Source of the DNA: Collinsella sp. An2
GTDB lineage: Bacteria > Actinomycetota > Coriobacteriia > Coriobacteriales > Coriobacteriaceae
Assembly (NCBI RefSeq): GCF_002160065.1
Contig: NZ_NFJW01000002.1
Span: 1 to 64,000, forward strand
Direction: 5' to 3'
Length of the DNA: 64,000 bases
Under the pieces are notes generated by a model that had not been told where the DNA came from, did no database searches, and saw only the letters and a list, made by a program, of their open reading frames with translations. The position numbers and the translations under genes are program-made. Shown piece by piece: positions 1 through 8,464 of the stretch. Every line of letters starts with the position of its first letter. Positions within the stretch are counted from its first letter, which is position 1.

Positions 1-77
1 CTCAGGGCCCCCACGAGCGAGGCGGAGATGGCGAGCGCGACCCTCCTCGTGTGCTTCTTGTTGACGCAAGCTGTCAT
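1..77 (-). CDS. Secreted or surface protein, N-terminus only (cut by window edge)
   Basis: Only the first 25 codons are in the window. They read MTACVNKKHTRRVALAISAS and then continue LVGAL: a short basic stretch (KKHTRR) followed by a hydrophobic helix, which is the start of a Sec signal peptide. The ATG at 77 is preceded by a strong GGAAGGAGA ribosome binding site. The rest lies to the left of the window, so the mature protein cannot be named. It lies downstream of the tyrosine recombinase gene on the same strand, with a 375-base gap. Confidence 0.6.
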   Translation of the reverse strand, partial: MTACVNKKHTRRVALAISASLVGAL

Positions 78-452
78 ACGTCTTTCTCCTTCCATAAGGA
101 ACAGATAATCGCCAGTTATAGAGTTTAGTCCTTTTATCGCGGTTCTTCTAGCCATACGGCAAAAATGGCCACGACGGCAGACTAAGCTCCACCGGTGTAA
201 GTTAGTCTAACACCGTTTTGCTCTTTGTCCACTTCTTTTTGATTTCATGGCCCAGTTTTATCGCCCCTCTTCACATATGTAGCTGCGATTTTGATGCTGA
301 GAGGCCCGCTGGTACGCCCTTCGGCATACCTCTTTGCGCGGTTGGACCTTGTGCATAATAGCCCATTTTTCTCCCTGCAAACACAACATGTTGATTTATT
401 TTTCGCTTTCTGACCATCATCTTTGTGTTTTGCACACTAACTGGCCCCGCGC
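78..452. promoter_or_regulatory. AT-rich intergenic region between recombinase and secreted-protein gene
   Basis: No gene is visible here. It is clearly more AT-rich than its surroundings. A short imperfect inverted repeat lies at 193-215 (arms CGGTGT/ACACCG around GTTAGTCTAAC), and TTAGTC-type hexamers recur at about 125, 181 and 202. It could hold the promoter of the secreted protein and possibly a binding or recombination site. No convincing -35/-10 pair stands out. Confidence 0.35.
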
Positions 453-1529
453 CTAGCGCATTCCGACCTCTTCTTCCAACACATCGCGCGGATTGTGTTG
501 TTCCATGATCTCGCGCAGCTTTGCCGATGAAACATATGTGTAACGTTCCGTCGTCTTCACCGAGCTGTGTCCCAGCAGCTTCTGTATGTATCGGATGTCC
601 ACGTCCTCCTCGAGCAGCGCCGTCGCAAACGAGTGGCGAAACATGTGCGGGGTGATATGCGTGGGCACGCCCGCCTCCTTGGTCCGCTTGAATATGATCC
701 TGCGCACCGCCTGATCGGTTATCCGCCTTCTCGCCCTATTTAAAAAGAGTGCGTTCGTCTTTGGAACGCACCATGGGCTCAGCTCGTCCTGCCGGTCCTC
801 CAGATAGCTCTCGAGCACCTCCCGCGTGGTCTTTGACCCCAGGATCATCACGCGCTCCTTTGAGCCTTTGCCGAAGATGCGCAGCTGCTGCGACGACATG
901 TCCACGCTGTCCATATTGAGCGCGCAGAGCTCCGACACGCGAATGCCCGTCGCCACCAAGAGCTCTAGGATCGCCTGGTCCCGCAGGGCGAGGTCGGCCT
1001 CGTGCACGGTATGGTCCCCTTTGCGCTTCCTGCGCGCCAGCATGAGACGTCTCGAGTCCACGTCCAGGATGCGCTTGAGCTCTGCGGGCCGAATGATGCG
1101 CGGCAGCAGCAACGGCTGGCGAATGTTGACCTCGAGCTCCTCGAACGGGCTCATCTCTATATATTGCTCGCGCTTGAGCCAGCGGGTCCAAGCGCGAATC
1201 GACGCGAGCTTGCGCCTTACCGTGCTCGCGGCGTGGTTGGCATTCAGATGCGCCATGTATGCCCGCAGCCCTTCGCGGTCTATGGCCCCGCCCATGTCGG
1301 CAAGCCACTCGATGCATTGGCTAATGTCGCAGCTGTACGCCTTGATGGTTTTGTCGTCGAGCCTTCGCTCGTTACGGCATCGCGCTAGATAGGTGTCCAG
1401 GTAGGAGCCCTGCTCGACGCGCGAGAGCTCCGAAGAGGGCCTGGGTTTGCGCCGTGAGCCCTTCTGCCGCAGCCCCGACACCTCCGCGCCTGTCCGCCAA
1501 TCGATACGCGGCTCTCGCTGTTGTGCCAT
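453..1529 (-). CDS. Tyrosine recombinase (XerC/XerD-like integrase)
   Basis: 358 residues. After a basic N-terminal tail of about 45 residues comes a SAM-like core-binding domain (about 45-130) and a C-terminal catalytic domain. The expected residues are visible: Arg in ATGIRVSELC, Lys in GKGSKERV, HxxR in HMFRHSFA, His in LLGHSSVKTT, and the nucleophile Tyr in ERYTYVSS. The ATG at 1529 is preferred over one four codons upstream because GGGAGG sits five bases before it. A basic insertion (ARRKRKGDH) before the first catalytic Arg lengthens it relative to housekeeping XerC/D of about 300 residues. It catalyses site-specific strand exchange. Whether it is the cell's dimer-resolution recombinase or a local inverting/integrating enzyme cannot be settled. 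It precedes a secreted-protein gene on the same strand. Confidence 0.88.
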   Translation of the reverse strand: MAQQREPRIDWRTGAEVSGLRQKGSRRKPRPSSELSRVEQGSYLDTYLARCRNERRLDDKTIKAYSCDISQCIEWLADMGGAIDREGLRAYMAHLNANHAASTVRRKLASIRAWTRWLKREQYIEMSPFEELEVNIRQPLLLPRIIRPAELKRILDVDSRRLMLARRKRKGDHTVHEADLALRDQAILELLVATGIRVSELCALNMDSVDMSSQQLRIFGKGSKERVMILGSKTTREVLESYLEDRQDELSPWCVPKTNALFLNRARRRITDQAVRRIIFKRTKEAGVPTHITPHMFRHSFATALLEEDVDIRYIQKLLGHSSVKTTERYTYVSSAKLREIMEQHNPRDVLEEEVGMR

Positions 1530-1763
1530 GTTGCCTCCCATTCACGCAGGTGACCTGCGGCGCTATCGGGGCGCCGCGCCCGTCATGCAGAGCATGGGGC
1601 AACTATCGCGGCATTGGTCACGCTGCGGCGGCAGGAGGACAAAATTATCGCTCCTTGGTAGGAATATGCAGGATAGACGGCAAACCGCTATGGCATCGGG
1701 GCAGATATGGCCCCTGCCGAGAACGCGATGCGAACACGGCCCGGCGAGAACCTCGCTACCCCG

Positions 1764-2522
1764 CTAGAAGTCGAACGCCTGGGCGATGTCGCAGGAGATC
1801 ACAACGTCCGCGAGCGCGCCTTGCGGCGTGGGGTCCCGGTTCACGATGACGAGGGCGTCGCCGCCGAAATAGCGGATGAGCCCCGCCGCCGGATACACAA
1901 CGAGCGACGTTCCGCCCACGACCAGCAGATCCGCCGATGCAATGGCATCGACCGCACCCATCAGGACGTTCTCGCTCAGCGGCTCCTCATACAGCACCAC
2001 GTCGGGCTTGATGTGCCCGCCGCACGCAGGGCACACCGGCACGCCGCCCGCGTCCTCGTGCTCTCGCGCCACGACCCACTCCGCGCCATAGACCGCCCCG
2101 CACGACTGGCATACGTTGCGATGCACCGAGCCGTGCAGCTCGTACACCCGCTTTGAGCCCGCCGCCTGGTGCAGGCCGTCGATGTTCTGGGTAACCACCG
2201 CGTCCAGCACGCCGTCGCTCTCAAGCTGCGCAAGCTTTCTGTGAGCCTGGTTGGGCTGCGCCCCAAGCGCGATCATGCGCTCGCGATAGAAGTCGAAGAA
2301 CTCCGCTGGATGCGTCTCGTAAAACGAATGCGAGAGCATGGTCTCGGGAGGATACGCGAAGTGCTGGTGGTAGAGACCGTCCACGCTGCGGAAGTCCGGG
2401 ATGCCGCTTGCCGTGGACACGCCCGCGCCGCCAAAGAACACGGCGTGCTTATGGTTCGCAAACAGGCGCCGAAGCGTCTCCTGGGCCTCATGGACATCGA
2501 TGATTGCTGCTGGTTTCGACAT
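1764..2522 (-). CDS. NAD-dependent protein deacylase, Sir2 family
   Basis: 252 residues, the normal size for a bacterial sirtuin (CobB/SrtN type). Visible motifs are the NAD-binding GAGVSTASGIPDFR, the TQNIDGLHQAAG loop, the catalytic His in YELHGSVHRN, and two zinc-binding pairs, CQSCG and CPACGG. It removes acyl groups from protein lysines in the cytoplasm, consuming NAD. The start at ATG 2522 (MSKPAAI) is chosen over an upstream ATG because the conserved fold begins just after it and AAAGGGG lies upstream. It is transcribed divergently from the exonuclease III gene at 2643; both promoters must lie in the intervening 120 bases. Confidence 0.93.
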   Translation of the reverse strand: MSKPAAIIDVHEAQETLRRLFANHKHAVFFGGAGVSTASGIPDFRSVDGLYHQHFAYPPETMLSHSFYETHPAEFFDFYRERMIALGAQPNQAHRKLAQLESDGVLDAVVTQNIDGLHQAAGSKRVYELHGSVHRNVCQSCGAVYGAEWVVAREHEDAGGVPVCPACGGHIKPDVVLYEEPLSENVLMGAVDAIASADLLVVGGTSLVVYPAAGLIRYFGGDALVIVNRDPTPQGALADVVISCDIAQAFDF

Positions 2523-2642
2523 AGAGCCGCCCCTTTCCCTGTGGGATGCCGGCAAACGCCCCGCTTCTCGTAGACGGATGCAGAGCGTCGGGGTACCATC
2601 CTTCCACAAGCACGATACACCCTCCCGACGAAGGAGTTATCC

Positions 2643-3470
2643 ATGTCCGACGCATCCTCCCCCGCCCGCACCTACACGTTCGCCTCGTGGAACGTGAACG
2701 GCCTGCGCGCGGTCCTGAAAAAGGACCCCGGCTTTATCGAAATCGCGGAGTCGCTTGACGTCGACATCCTCGCGCTGCAGGAAACCAAGCTGCAGGAGGG
2801 CCAGGTCGAGGTCGACCTGCCTGGCTATCACCAGATCTGGAGCTATGCAGAGCGCAAAGGCTACTCCGGCACGGCCGTCTTCACGCGCGAAGAGCCGCTG
2901 TCGGTGCGCCGAGCCGACAGCCTGCTGCCGTATGCCGACGGAAGCGAGCTGGTGGCCACGGCCGCTACCGAAGGCCGCGTGTGCGCCCTCGAGTTTGACC
3001 GGTTCTGGTTTGTGGACGTCTACACGCCCAACGCCCAAAACGAGCTTGCGCGCATCGACACGCGCATGGCCTGGGACGACGCCTATCGCTCCTTCCTGCG
3101 CGGCCTTGAGGACGAGACCGACAAGCCCGTGGTCACCTGTGGCGACTTCAACGTTGCCCACGAAGAGATCGACCTCAAGAATCCCCAGAGCAACCGGGGC
3201 AACGCCGGCTTTTCGGACGAGGAGCGCGGGAAGTTCACCGAGCTGCTGGACGCCGGCTTCACCGACACGTTCCGCCTGCTGCACCCGGACGAGACCGGCG
3301 CCTACAGCTGGTGGAGTTACCGCTTCAACGCCCGCAAGAACAACGCGGGATGGCGCATCGACTACTTCCTGGTAAGCGACTCCGTGCGCGACCAGGTGCG
3401 CGAGGCTGCGATTCGCAACGACGTCTACGGCAGCGACCACTGCCCGGTCACGCTCACCATCGACCTCTAA
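2643..3470 (+). CDS. xthA: Exodeoxyribonuclease III (AP endonuclease family 1)
   Basis: 275 residues of the endonuclease/exonuclease/phosphatase fold. Motifs in order: SWNVNGLRA, LQETKLQE (metal-binding Glu), CGDFNVAHEEIDL (catalytic Asp and Asn), DYFLVSD, and the terminal GSDHCPVTL catalytic Asp-His. The enzyme cuts at abasic sites and degrades 3' ends during base-excision repair. The start has AAGGAG at a good distance. The gene converges with the antiporter gene and ends just before a strong hairpin. Confidence 0.95.
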   Translation: MSDASSPARTYTFASWNVNGLRAVLKKDPGFIEIAESLDVDILALQETKLQEGQVEVDLPGYHQIWSYAERKGYSGTAVFTREEPLSVRRADSLLPYADGSELVATAATEGRVCALEFDRFWFVDVYTPNAQNELARIDTRMAWDDAYRSFLRGLEDETDKPVVTCGDFNVAHEEIDLKNPQSNRGNAGFSDEERGKFTELLDAGFTDTFRLLHPDETGAYSWWSYRFNARKNNAGWRIDYFLVSDSVRDQVREAAIRNDVYGSDHCPVTLTIDL

Positions 3471-3529
3471 CGGCGCCGACGCGAAGCGGGCGCGGCGCCA
3501 ACACGCAACAGGCCCGCACCAGACATGAG

Positions 3530-3573
3530 AAGCCCCAGGGGACTTGCCGCACGACGGCACCTCCTGGGGGCTT
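3530..3573. terminator. Bidirectional intrinsic terminator, xthA / antiporter
   Basis: GC-rich stem AGCCCC-AGG pairing with CCTGGGGGCT around a 22-base loop. It lies between two convergent genes whose stop codons are 59 bases upstream (xthA) and 9 bases away (antiporter). It probably serves both directions. Confidence 0.7.
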
Positions 3574-3581
3574 ACTGCGTT

Positions 3582-5588
3582 CTAAGCGCTGAGCAGGGCT
3601 TCCGCTGCCTCAAGGGCCTCGGCTGTGCCGATCATACCCACGCGGTCACCGGCCTCAAGCACCGTCCCGGCATCCAGAAACAGCTCGATATCGGTTCCGC
3701 GCCGCAGCGCGACGGCGTTTGCGCCGGTGCGGGCACGCAGGTCAAGCTGTGCCAGCGTGCACCCCGCAAGCGGGCAACCCTCGCCCACCGATATCCAGTG
3801 CAGGTCGACCTCGGCCAGCGACGCCACCAGGCGCTCAAACGCGTGCATGCGCTTGCCCTGGGCCCCATCGCCCAGCGCCTCGTATCCGCTTGCACGTAGA
3901 TCGTTCGCATAGTCCTGAATCTGCTTGGGTCGATACCCCAGATCAAGCATCGTATGCCGCATAAGCTCGATGCCGCCTTCCAGCTCGGGGCGCACGACGT
4001 CGTCGGCCCCGGCGGCCACGAGTGCTGCCACGCCGTCCTCGGTCTCGGCGCGCGTCACGATGCGCAGGTTCGGGGCAAGCTCACGCGCCTCGCGGGCGAT
4101 CTGCTCGGCCGCTCCGTCACCATTGCCGGCTATCACCAGCACGCGCGCCGTGTCCAGATGCGCATGCGAAAGAATCTCGGAGTTCGCGGCGTCGCCCACC
4201 AGCACGGAGAGGCCATCGGTCTCCGCCTCCTCGGCAACCTGCAGCTCGCGCTCGACCACCAGACAGGGGATGTCCAGGTTCTTCACGACCTCGGTCACGC
4301 AGCGTCCGGCGTGCCCATAGCCCACAACCACCACGTGGCCGCCCAGGTTGTCCGCAGGCGGCTCGAAGTGATGCACATGCCGCTCGTAGAGGCCCGACAA
4401 GCGCTTATGGCCACGCATCCAGTCCTCGATGGGTCCGATTCCCTTAAACACAAACGAGTTGAGCGCGATCGATACCACCGCGCCCCCCAGAATGAGGCTG
4501 TACTGGTCGGCCGAGAGAATGCCCAGCGACATACCCGTCTGGCCAATGATGAACGAGAACTCGCCGATCTGCGCAAGGCCTGCGGCGACGGTAAGCGAGG
4601 TGTGCAAGCCCGCCGAGAGCACCGTGCCCAGCACCATGTTGATGAGCCACTTGCCCACAATGATGAGGGCCACAAGCGCCACGAGCTCGGGCAGGTGCGC
4701 CGCCAGCGTGGCGGGATTCACCATCATGCCCACTGACGCGAAGAAGATGATGGAGAACAGGTCCTTGAAGGGGATGGCCTCGGCTGCCACGCGATGCGAA
4801 AGCTTGGAGCCACCCACCACGACGCCGGCGAGAAACGCGCCAAGGGCCACGGATAGGTCGAAGAACAGCGAGGCGGCCATGGCGGTGCCGAGGGCAATGA
4901 CTACCACGGCAAGCTGGAAGAGCTCGCCGGGGCAGAAGCGCGCGATGCGCGTGAGCAACCAGGGCAGCACGCGCGAGCCCACGACCAGCATGAGGGCCAC
5001 GAAGATGACCGTCTTCGCCAACGCCTCGGCAAGACCGGCCGCAAGCGCAGGGCCCGAAACCTCGCCGGGGCCAAAGAGCACCGGCAGCACCACGAGAATC
5101 ACGACGGTCGCGAGATCCTCCACGATGAGCCATCCCGTGGCGACGCGGCCGCCATGGCTCTGGTAGAGCCCGGCGTCGGTAAGGTTTTTGATGAGCACCA
5201 CGGTCGAGGCGATGCTCACCGACAGGCCGAGCATGATGCCCGCCTCGGCCGACCAGCCAAACGCCATGGCCAGCGCATAGCCGGCAAGCGTTCCCGCCAC
5301 GATCTGCAGAATGGCGCCCGGTATGGCGATGCCTTTGACTTCGAACAGGTCTTTGAGCGAGAAGTGCAAGCCCGTGCTGAACATCATGAACATGACGCCA
5401 ACCTCGGAAAGCTGGTTCATGGCGTCGGAATCTCCGATGAAGCCGGGCGTAAAGGGGCTGACCACCATGCCGCCGACCAGATAGCCGACGATGGGTGGGA
5501 GCCGCAGGGCTCGTGCCACGATTCCGCCGACAAACGCGGCGACAAGCGCGAACACGAACGTCATGAGAAGGATGGTATCTCCGTGCAT
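3582..5588 (-). CDS. Monovalent cation:proton antiporter, CPA2 (KefB/KefC-like) family
   Basis: 668 residues in three parts. Residues ~1-385 form a 12-13 helix Na+/H+ exchanger domain (LRLPPIVGYLVGGMVVSPFT, ALGAFLAGVVVGGSKLSH). Residues ~410-530 are a TrkA-N Rossmann domain with VVVVGYGHAGR. The last ~80 residues are a TrkA-C/RCK_C domain. It most likely exports K+ or Na+ in exchange for protons at the cytoplasmic membrane, gated by nucleotide binding. ATG 5588 is chosen because GGAGG precedes it and it begins directly at the first helix; a longer in-frame extension upstream lacks such a site. Confidence 0.9.
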   Translation of the reverse strand: MHGDTILLMTFVFALVAAFVGGIVARALRLPPIVGYLVGGMVVSPFTPGFIGDSDAMNQLSEVGVMFMMFSTGLHFSLKDLFEVKGIAIPGAILQIVAGTLAGYALAMAFGWSAEAGIMLGLSVSIASTVVLIKNLTDAGLYQSHGGRVATGWLIVEDLATVVILVVLPVLFGPGEVSGPALAAGLAEALAKTVIFVALMLVVGSRVLPWLLTRIARFCPGELFQLAVVVIALGTAMAASLFFDLSVALGAFLAGVVVGGSKLSHRVAAEAIPFKDLFSIIFFASVGMMVNPATLAAHLPELVALVALIIVGKWLINMVLGTVLSAGLHTSLTVAAGLAQIGEFSFIIGQTGMSLGILSADQYSLILGGAVVSIALNSFVFKGIGPIEDWMRGHKRLSGLYERHVHHFEPPADNLGGHVVVVGYGHAGRCVTEVVKNLDIPCLVVERELQVAEEAETDGLSVLVGDAANSEILSHAHLDTARVLVIAGNGDGAAEQIAREARELAPNLRIVTRAETEDGVAALVAAGADDVVRPELEGGIELMRHTMLDLGYRPKQIQDYANDLRASGYEALGDGAQGKRMHAFERLVASLAEVDLHWISVGEGCPLAGCTLAQLDLRARTGANAVALRRGTDIELFLDAGTVLEAGDRVGMIGTAEALEAAEALLSA

Positions 5589-5718
5589 AGGACCTCCGAT
5601 GGGGTCGGGGGTGGACGGCGGTTGCCGCAGGACAAGAAGCATTGCATCGTCTGAGGTACCGCCCCGAAGATATGCGAACGAAAACGCCGCAGACACCCTG
5701 GGTGCACCATTTCGACAA

Positions 5719-5753
5719 GGCGCGGGTCCTGTCATAAAGGCAGAGCCCGCGCC
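5719..5753 (-). terminator. Candidate terminator downstream of the 5881 gene
   Basis: Perfect 8-bp arms GGCGCGGG/CCCGCGCC with a 19-base loop, about 130 bases downstream of the 5881-8052 gene on the minus strand. The trailing T-run is weak (TTGTC). The rest of 5589-5880 shows no gene; the antiporter promoter must lie in it. Confidence 0.45.
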
Positions 5754-5880
5754 AGACGCAACAAAACGCTAATTGACATTATGTTTACCCACGTTTTGGA
5801 CAGGATATTCCAAGAATCCGCAGGTATTTGGGTATACCGTGCATCTAGGTGGGCAGCAGCGACCTCAAACCATGAAAAGG

Positions 5881-8052
5881 CTACCGGCTTCGACCCGAGC
5901 GAGAGCGCGACGTCTTCGAGCGACCGGTCGCTTCTTCGCCCTGTCGCCAGGCGACGACCCCCTCATCGATCTTGGCACGATTGCCTCGGTTTCGAATGGC
6001 GTAGTAGGCACCAAATCCTGCAGCGAGCACCAGCACGCCGACACCGAGGCCTGCGCCGTTGGGCAGCATAAGCCCCGAACCCATAACCGTGTCGAGCCCC
6101 TCCGAGCCGCCCACCGGGGTGGCCACAGCCCGGTGGGCATCGGGCGAAAGCGCGACGATGGCGCCGCCTGCCGCACAGAACATCGAACCATCGCGATTCG
6201 CCACCGGAGCCGGGCTCGCAACAGACGACGCCTCAGAGGCGCCCTCCCCTGCAGCTGCCTGCGGGGCAAGATCGGCCCGTCGCTCGACCGTCGCTGCTGC
6301 AAGGCCCTGGTCTGCAGCAAACGTTGCGATGTAGAGGCCGCCGTCGCTGCCCACATATTGCAGCTCGATGGTCGCCTCGCGCCCGTTCTCGCCATAGACA
6401 CCGGCAAACAGGCCGCCCGTCGCACAGGGCGCCGCGACCGAAGCCGTTACCTGCGGCGCCGCCGGCGCGGCAAAGCAGGCGTCCGAGCCTGTCGACGTTC
6501 CTTGCCCGACCTCGGACGCGTTGGCGTCCGCCGCCTGCGTCTCGCGCACACGCTCAACATCTTCGACGGCCTGCGAGAGGTCGAGCTCGACGAGCTTGGT
6601 CTCGGCGACGGCTGCCCCTCCGGCGGCGGTCTCTTCGGTAGCGCTCGCTGTACCGTCGCCGCCCGCAGCTTCACTGCCGCGCGCCTCGCCGGCGGCGCTC
6701 GTCGCGCCACTGTCGCCCGCGGCTTCACTGCCGCCCGTCGCATCGCCATCGCCCGACGCCTCGACGACCAGATAGGCGTCTCCGCCCACGACAACAGGCC
6801 GAATGTTGCGCGCGTCCCCATCGATGCGGCACGGCTCGCTGAAGCCCAATCCCCCGTCGGTCACGTCCACAACGCGCGCCTCCGACACCGGCGTCGAAGA
6901 CGCCCCGTCCTCCGCCGACGCTCCCTCAACAGATGCGACGACCACGAAAATCGAAGGGTCGCCCGCACCCGTAGAAACGGCTCCGATGCGACCGGCCACA
7001 GGGCCCGCCTGCTCCAGTTTGGCCAGGGTCTCCCCTGCTTCGTATCCAAGCAGGTATAGCGTTGCATCTCCCCGGCAGAACAGCAGGCCGTCATCGGTCG
7101 CATAGAGCGAGAGGTCGGTAGCGCCAGACGCCGACGAGCCCGCAGTGGGAGTCGCAGAACCCTCGCCCGCAGCATTGCCCGCCGCCGATCCTGCGCCGCC
7201 TGGCGTCACCGTCCAAAGCAGGCTGCCGTCCAGAGAGGAATAGGCGGCCATCACGACATCGCCGCCCTCGCTCGACTCGGACGCGTCGGCACCCTCGGCG
7301 GCAAACGCGACGTACACGCAGCCGTCGTGCTCGGCGATATCCGAGCTTACGGCCCACGACGACCCGGCGGGCGCCGGCAGCGCCTGCGTCTCCCACGCCT
7401 TCATCAGATCCTCGTCGTATGCCACCAGCTGGCCCGACTCCGTGGGCACCACGAGCACGCCATCGACGAACGCGGCGCCAGACTCCTGCGGCATCCGGGA
7501 AGGGAGCTCGGTACGAGCGAGTTCGGAGCCGCTTGCCGCATCCAGCTTGAGAATCGTCGTGCCGTACGCCACATACATATAGGTGCTCTGACCCGCCTGC
7601 CGCAGCGCCAACATGGAGACGGCCGCCTCAGACACGGCCTGTACGGCGCCCGCGTTCTCCGACGCCGACGCATCCACGCCACCGACCTCGCCTTTCGCCG
7701 ATTCCGCAGCCGAGCCTTCGATCAAAGCCGACAGCGTGACGCGCCACGCCTCGTCGCCCGAAACAGGAGCGCTTACCGGCACGGCACCCGGAGCTATGGA
7801 CTCCGCCGCCGTGGTCGCATAGCCCGGCCACGCGGTATAGGAATCGGTAAAGGTCGAAGCCGCAGCGTCTCCGTCGGCCGCCGCGCTGTCGGCAAACGCG
7901 TTCGGTGTCGCAGCGGGTCCCGTCGCAAGAACCCCGGCCACAAGAGCGGCCGAAAGGGCGAAGGCGCTCGCAAGGCCCGCGGCCCTCGCCCGCGAACTGC
8001 GGGCAGTATCCGCACGCCCGGCACGACGCTTCGTCCTGTTGTCTCGGAACAT
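5881..8052 (-). CDS. Secreted, membrane-anchored protein, possible beta-propeller
   Basis: 723 residues. It starts with a basic, Arg-rich N-terminus (RTKRRAGRADTARSSRARA) and a hydrophobic signal helix (~28-50). It ends with a helix (GVGVLVLAAGFGAYYAIRN) and a basic tail (KTSRSRSGRSR), so the bulk should be extracytoplasmic and held by the C-terminal helix. The middle contains strand-like repeats such as GTTILKLDAASGSELA and AYSSLDGSLLWTVTPGG, which resemble PQQ-type beta-propeller blades. Between them are low-complexity Gly/Ala/Ser/Glu/Thr linkers (for example ATGGSEAAGDSGATSAAGEA). AGGAGGAG precedes the start. I do not recognise a specific family; a cell-surface scaffold or sensor is a guess. 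Confidence 0.6.
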   Translation of the reverse strand: MFRDNRTKRRAGRADTARSSRARAAGLASAFALSAALVAGVLATGPAATPNAFADSAAADGDAAASTFTDSYTAWPGYATTAAESIAPGAVPVSAPVSGDEAWRVTLSALIEGSAAESAKGEVGGVDASASENAGAVQAVSEAAVSMLALRQAGQSTYMYVAYGTTILKLDAASGSELARTELPSRMPQESGAAFVDGVLVVPTESGQLVAYDEDLMKAWETQALPAPAGSSWAVSSDIAEHDGCVYVAFAAEGADASESSEGGDVVMAAYSSLDGSLLWTVTPGGAGSAAGNAAGEGSATPTAGSSASGATDLSLYATDDGLLFCRGDATLYLLGYEAGETLAKLEQAGPVAGRIGAVSTGAGDPSIFVVVASVEGASAEDGASSTPVSEARVVDVTDGGLGFSEPCRIDGDARNIRPVVVGGDAYLVVEASGDGDATGGSEAAGDSGATSAAGEARGSEAAGGDGTASATEETAAGGAAVAETKLVELDLSQAVEDVERVRETQAADANASEVGQGTSTGSDACFAAPAAPQVTASVAAPCATGGLFAGVYGENGREATIELQYVGSDGGLYIATFAADQGLAAATVERRADLAPQAAAGEGASEASSVASPAPVANRDGSMFCAAGGAIVALSPDAHRAVATPVGGSEGLDTVMGSGLMLPNGAGLGVGVLVLAAGFGAYYAIRNRGNRAKIDEGVVAWRQGEEATGRSKTSRSRSGRSR

Positions 8053-8464
8053 CGGCTCCTCCTGTCTGCCACATCTGCGCCAACAACAAGCGCCCTGGTG
8101 ACGAACTGTTTCTCCCAGTGTACCCGCGGTGTCCTGCAGTGCACGTTAAAGCGACGCTCACCATGCTTTTCGCGTGCTTATTCGCTGGACGTTTCTCAAG
8201 AGCCGCCGCATTCCCGCAGCGACAGCCGCTCGCTGCGGTATCATCTGTGGCAAAACCGGGGAGGGCAACGGTTAGGCTGGCGGTTCGCGCGCCTACGGGG
8301 ACAGTCGGCCACGCATGTGGACTGGCAGCCTTTGGCTGTTGGAAGAAGCTTGCTGCCGCACGGCAGCACTGGTCAACGAGACATGACGCGCCATGCGCCA
8401 ATTTCCAGCTCGACCACAAGCACGCTGACCCCCGGCGACGACAACGACATCGACTGGGGGATAC
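8053..8464 (+). promoter_or_regulatory. Upstream region and possible long leader of glmU
   Basis: 412 bases with no convincing gene, between two divergent genes, so it carries both promoters. The part nearest glmU is rich in short complementary segments, for example a GCTGCC/GGCAGC hairpin with a GCAC loop at 8352-8367 preceded by CTGGCAGCC and GGCTGTTGG. This suggests a structured 5' leader. I could not match it to a known riboswitch class. Confidence 0.3.

Noticed and set aside
5773-7059. 428-codon plus-strand open frame and other long antisense frames over 5881-8052
   Set aside because: Antisense to a gene with signal peptide, ribosome binding site and terminal helix. The product is Arg-rich without recognisable domains.
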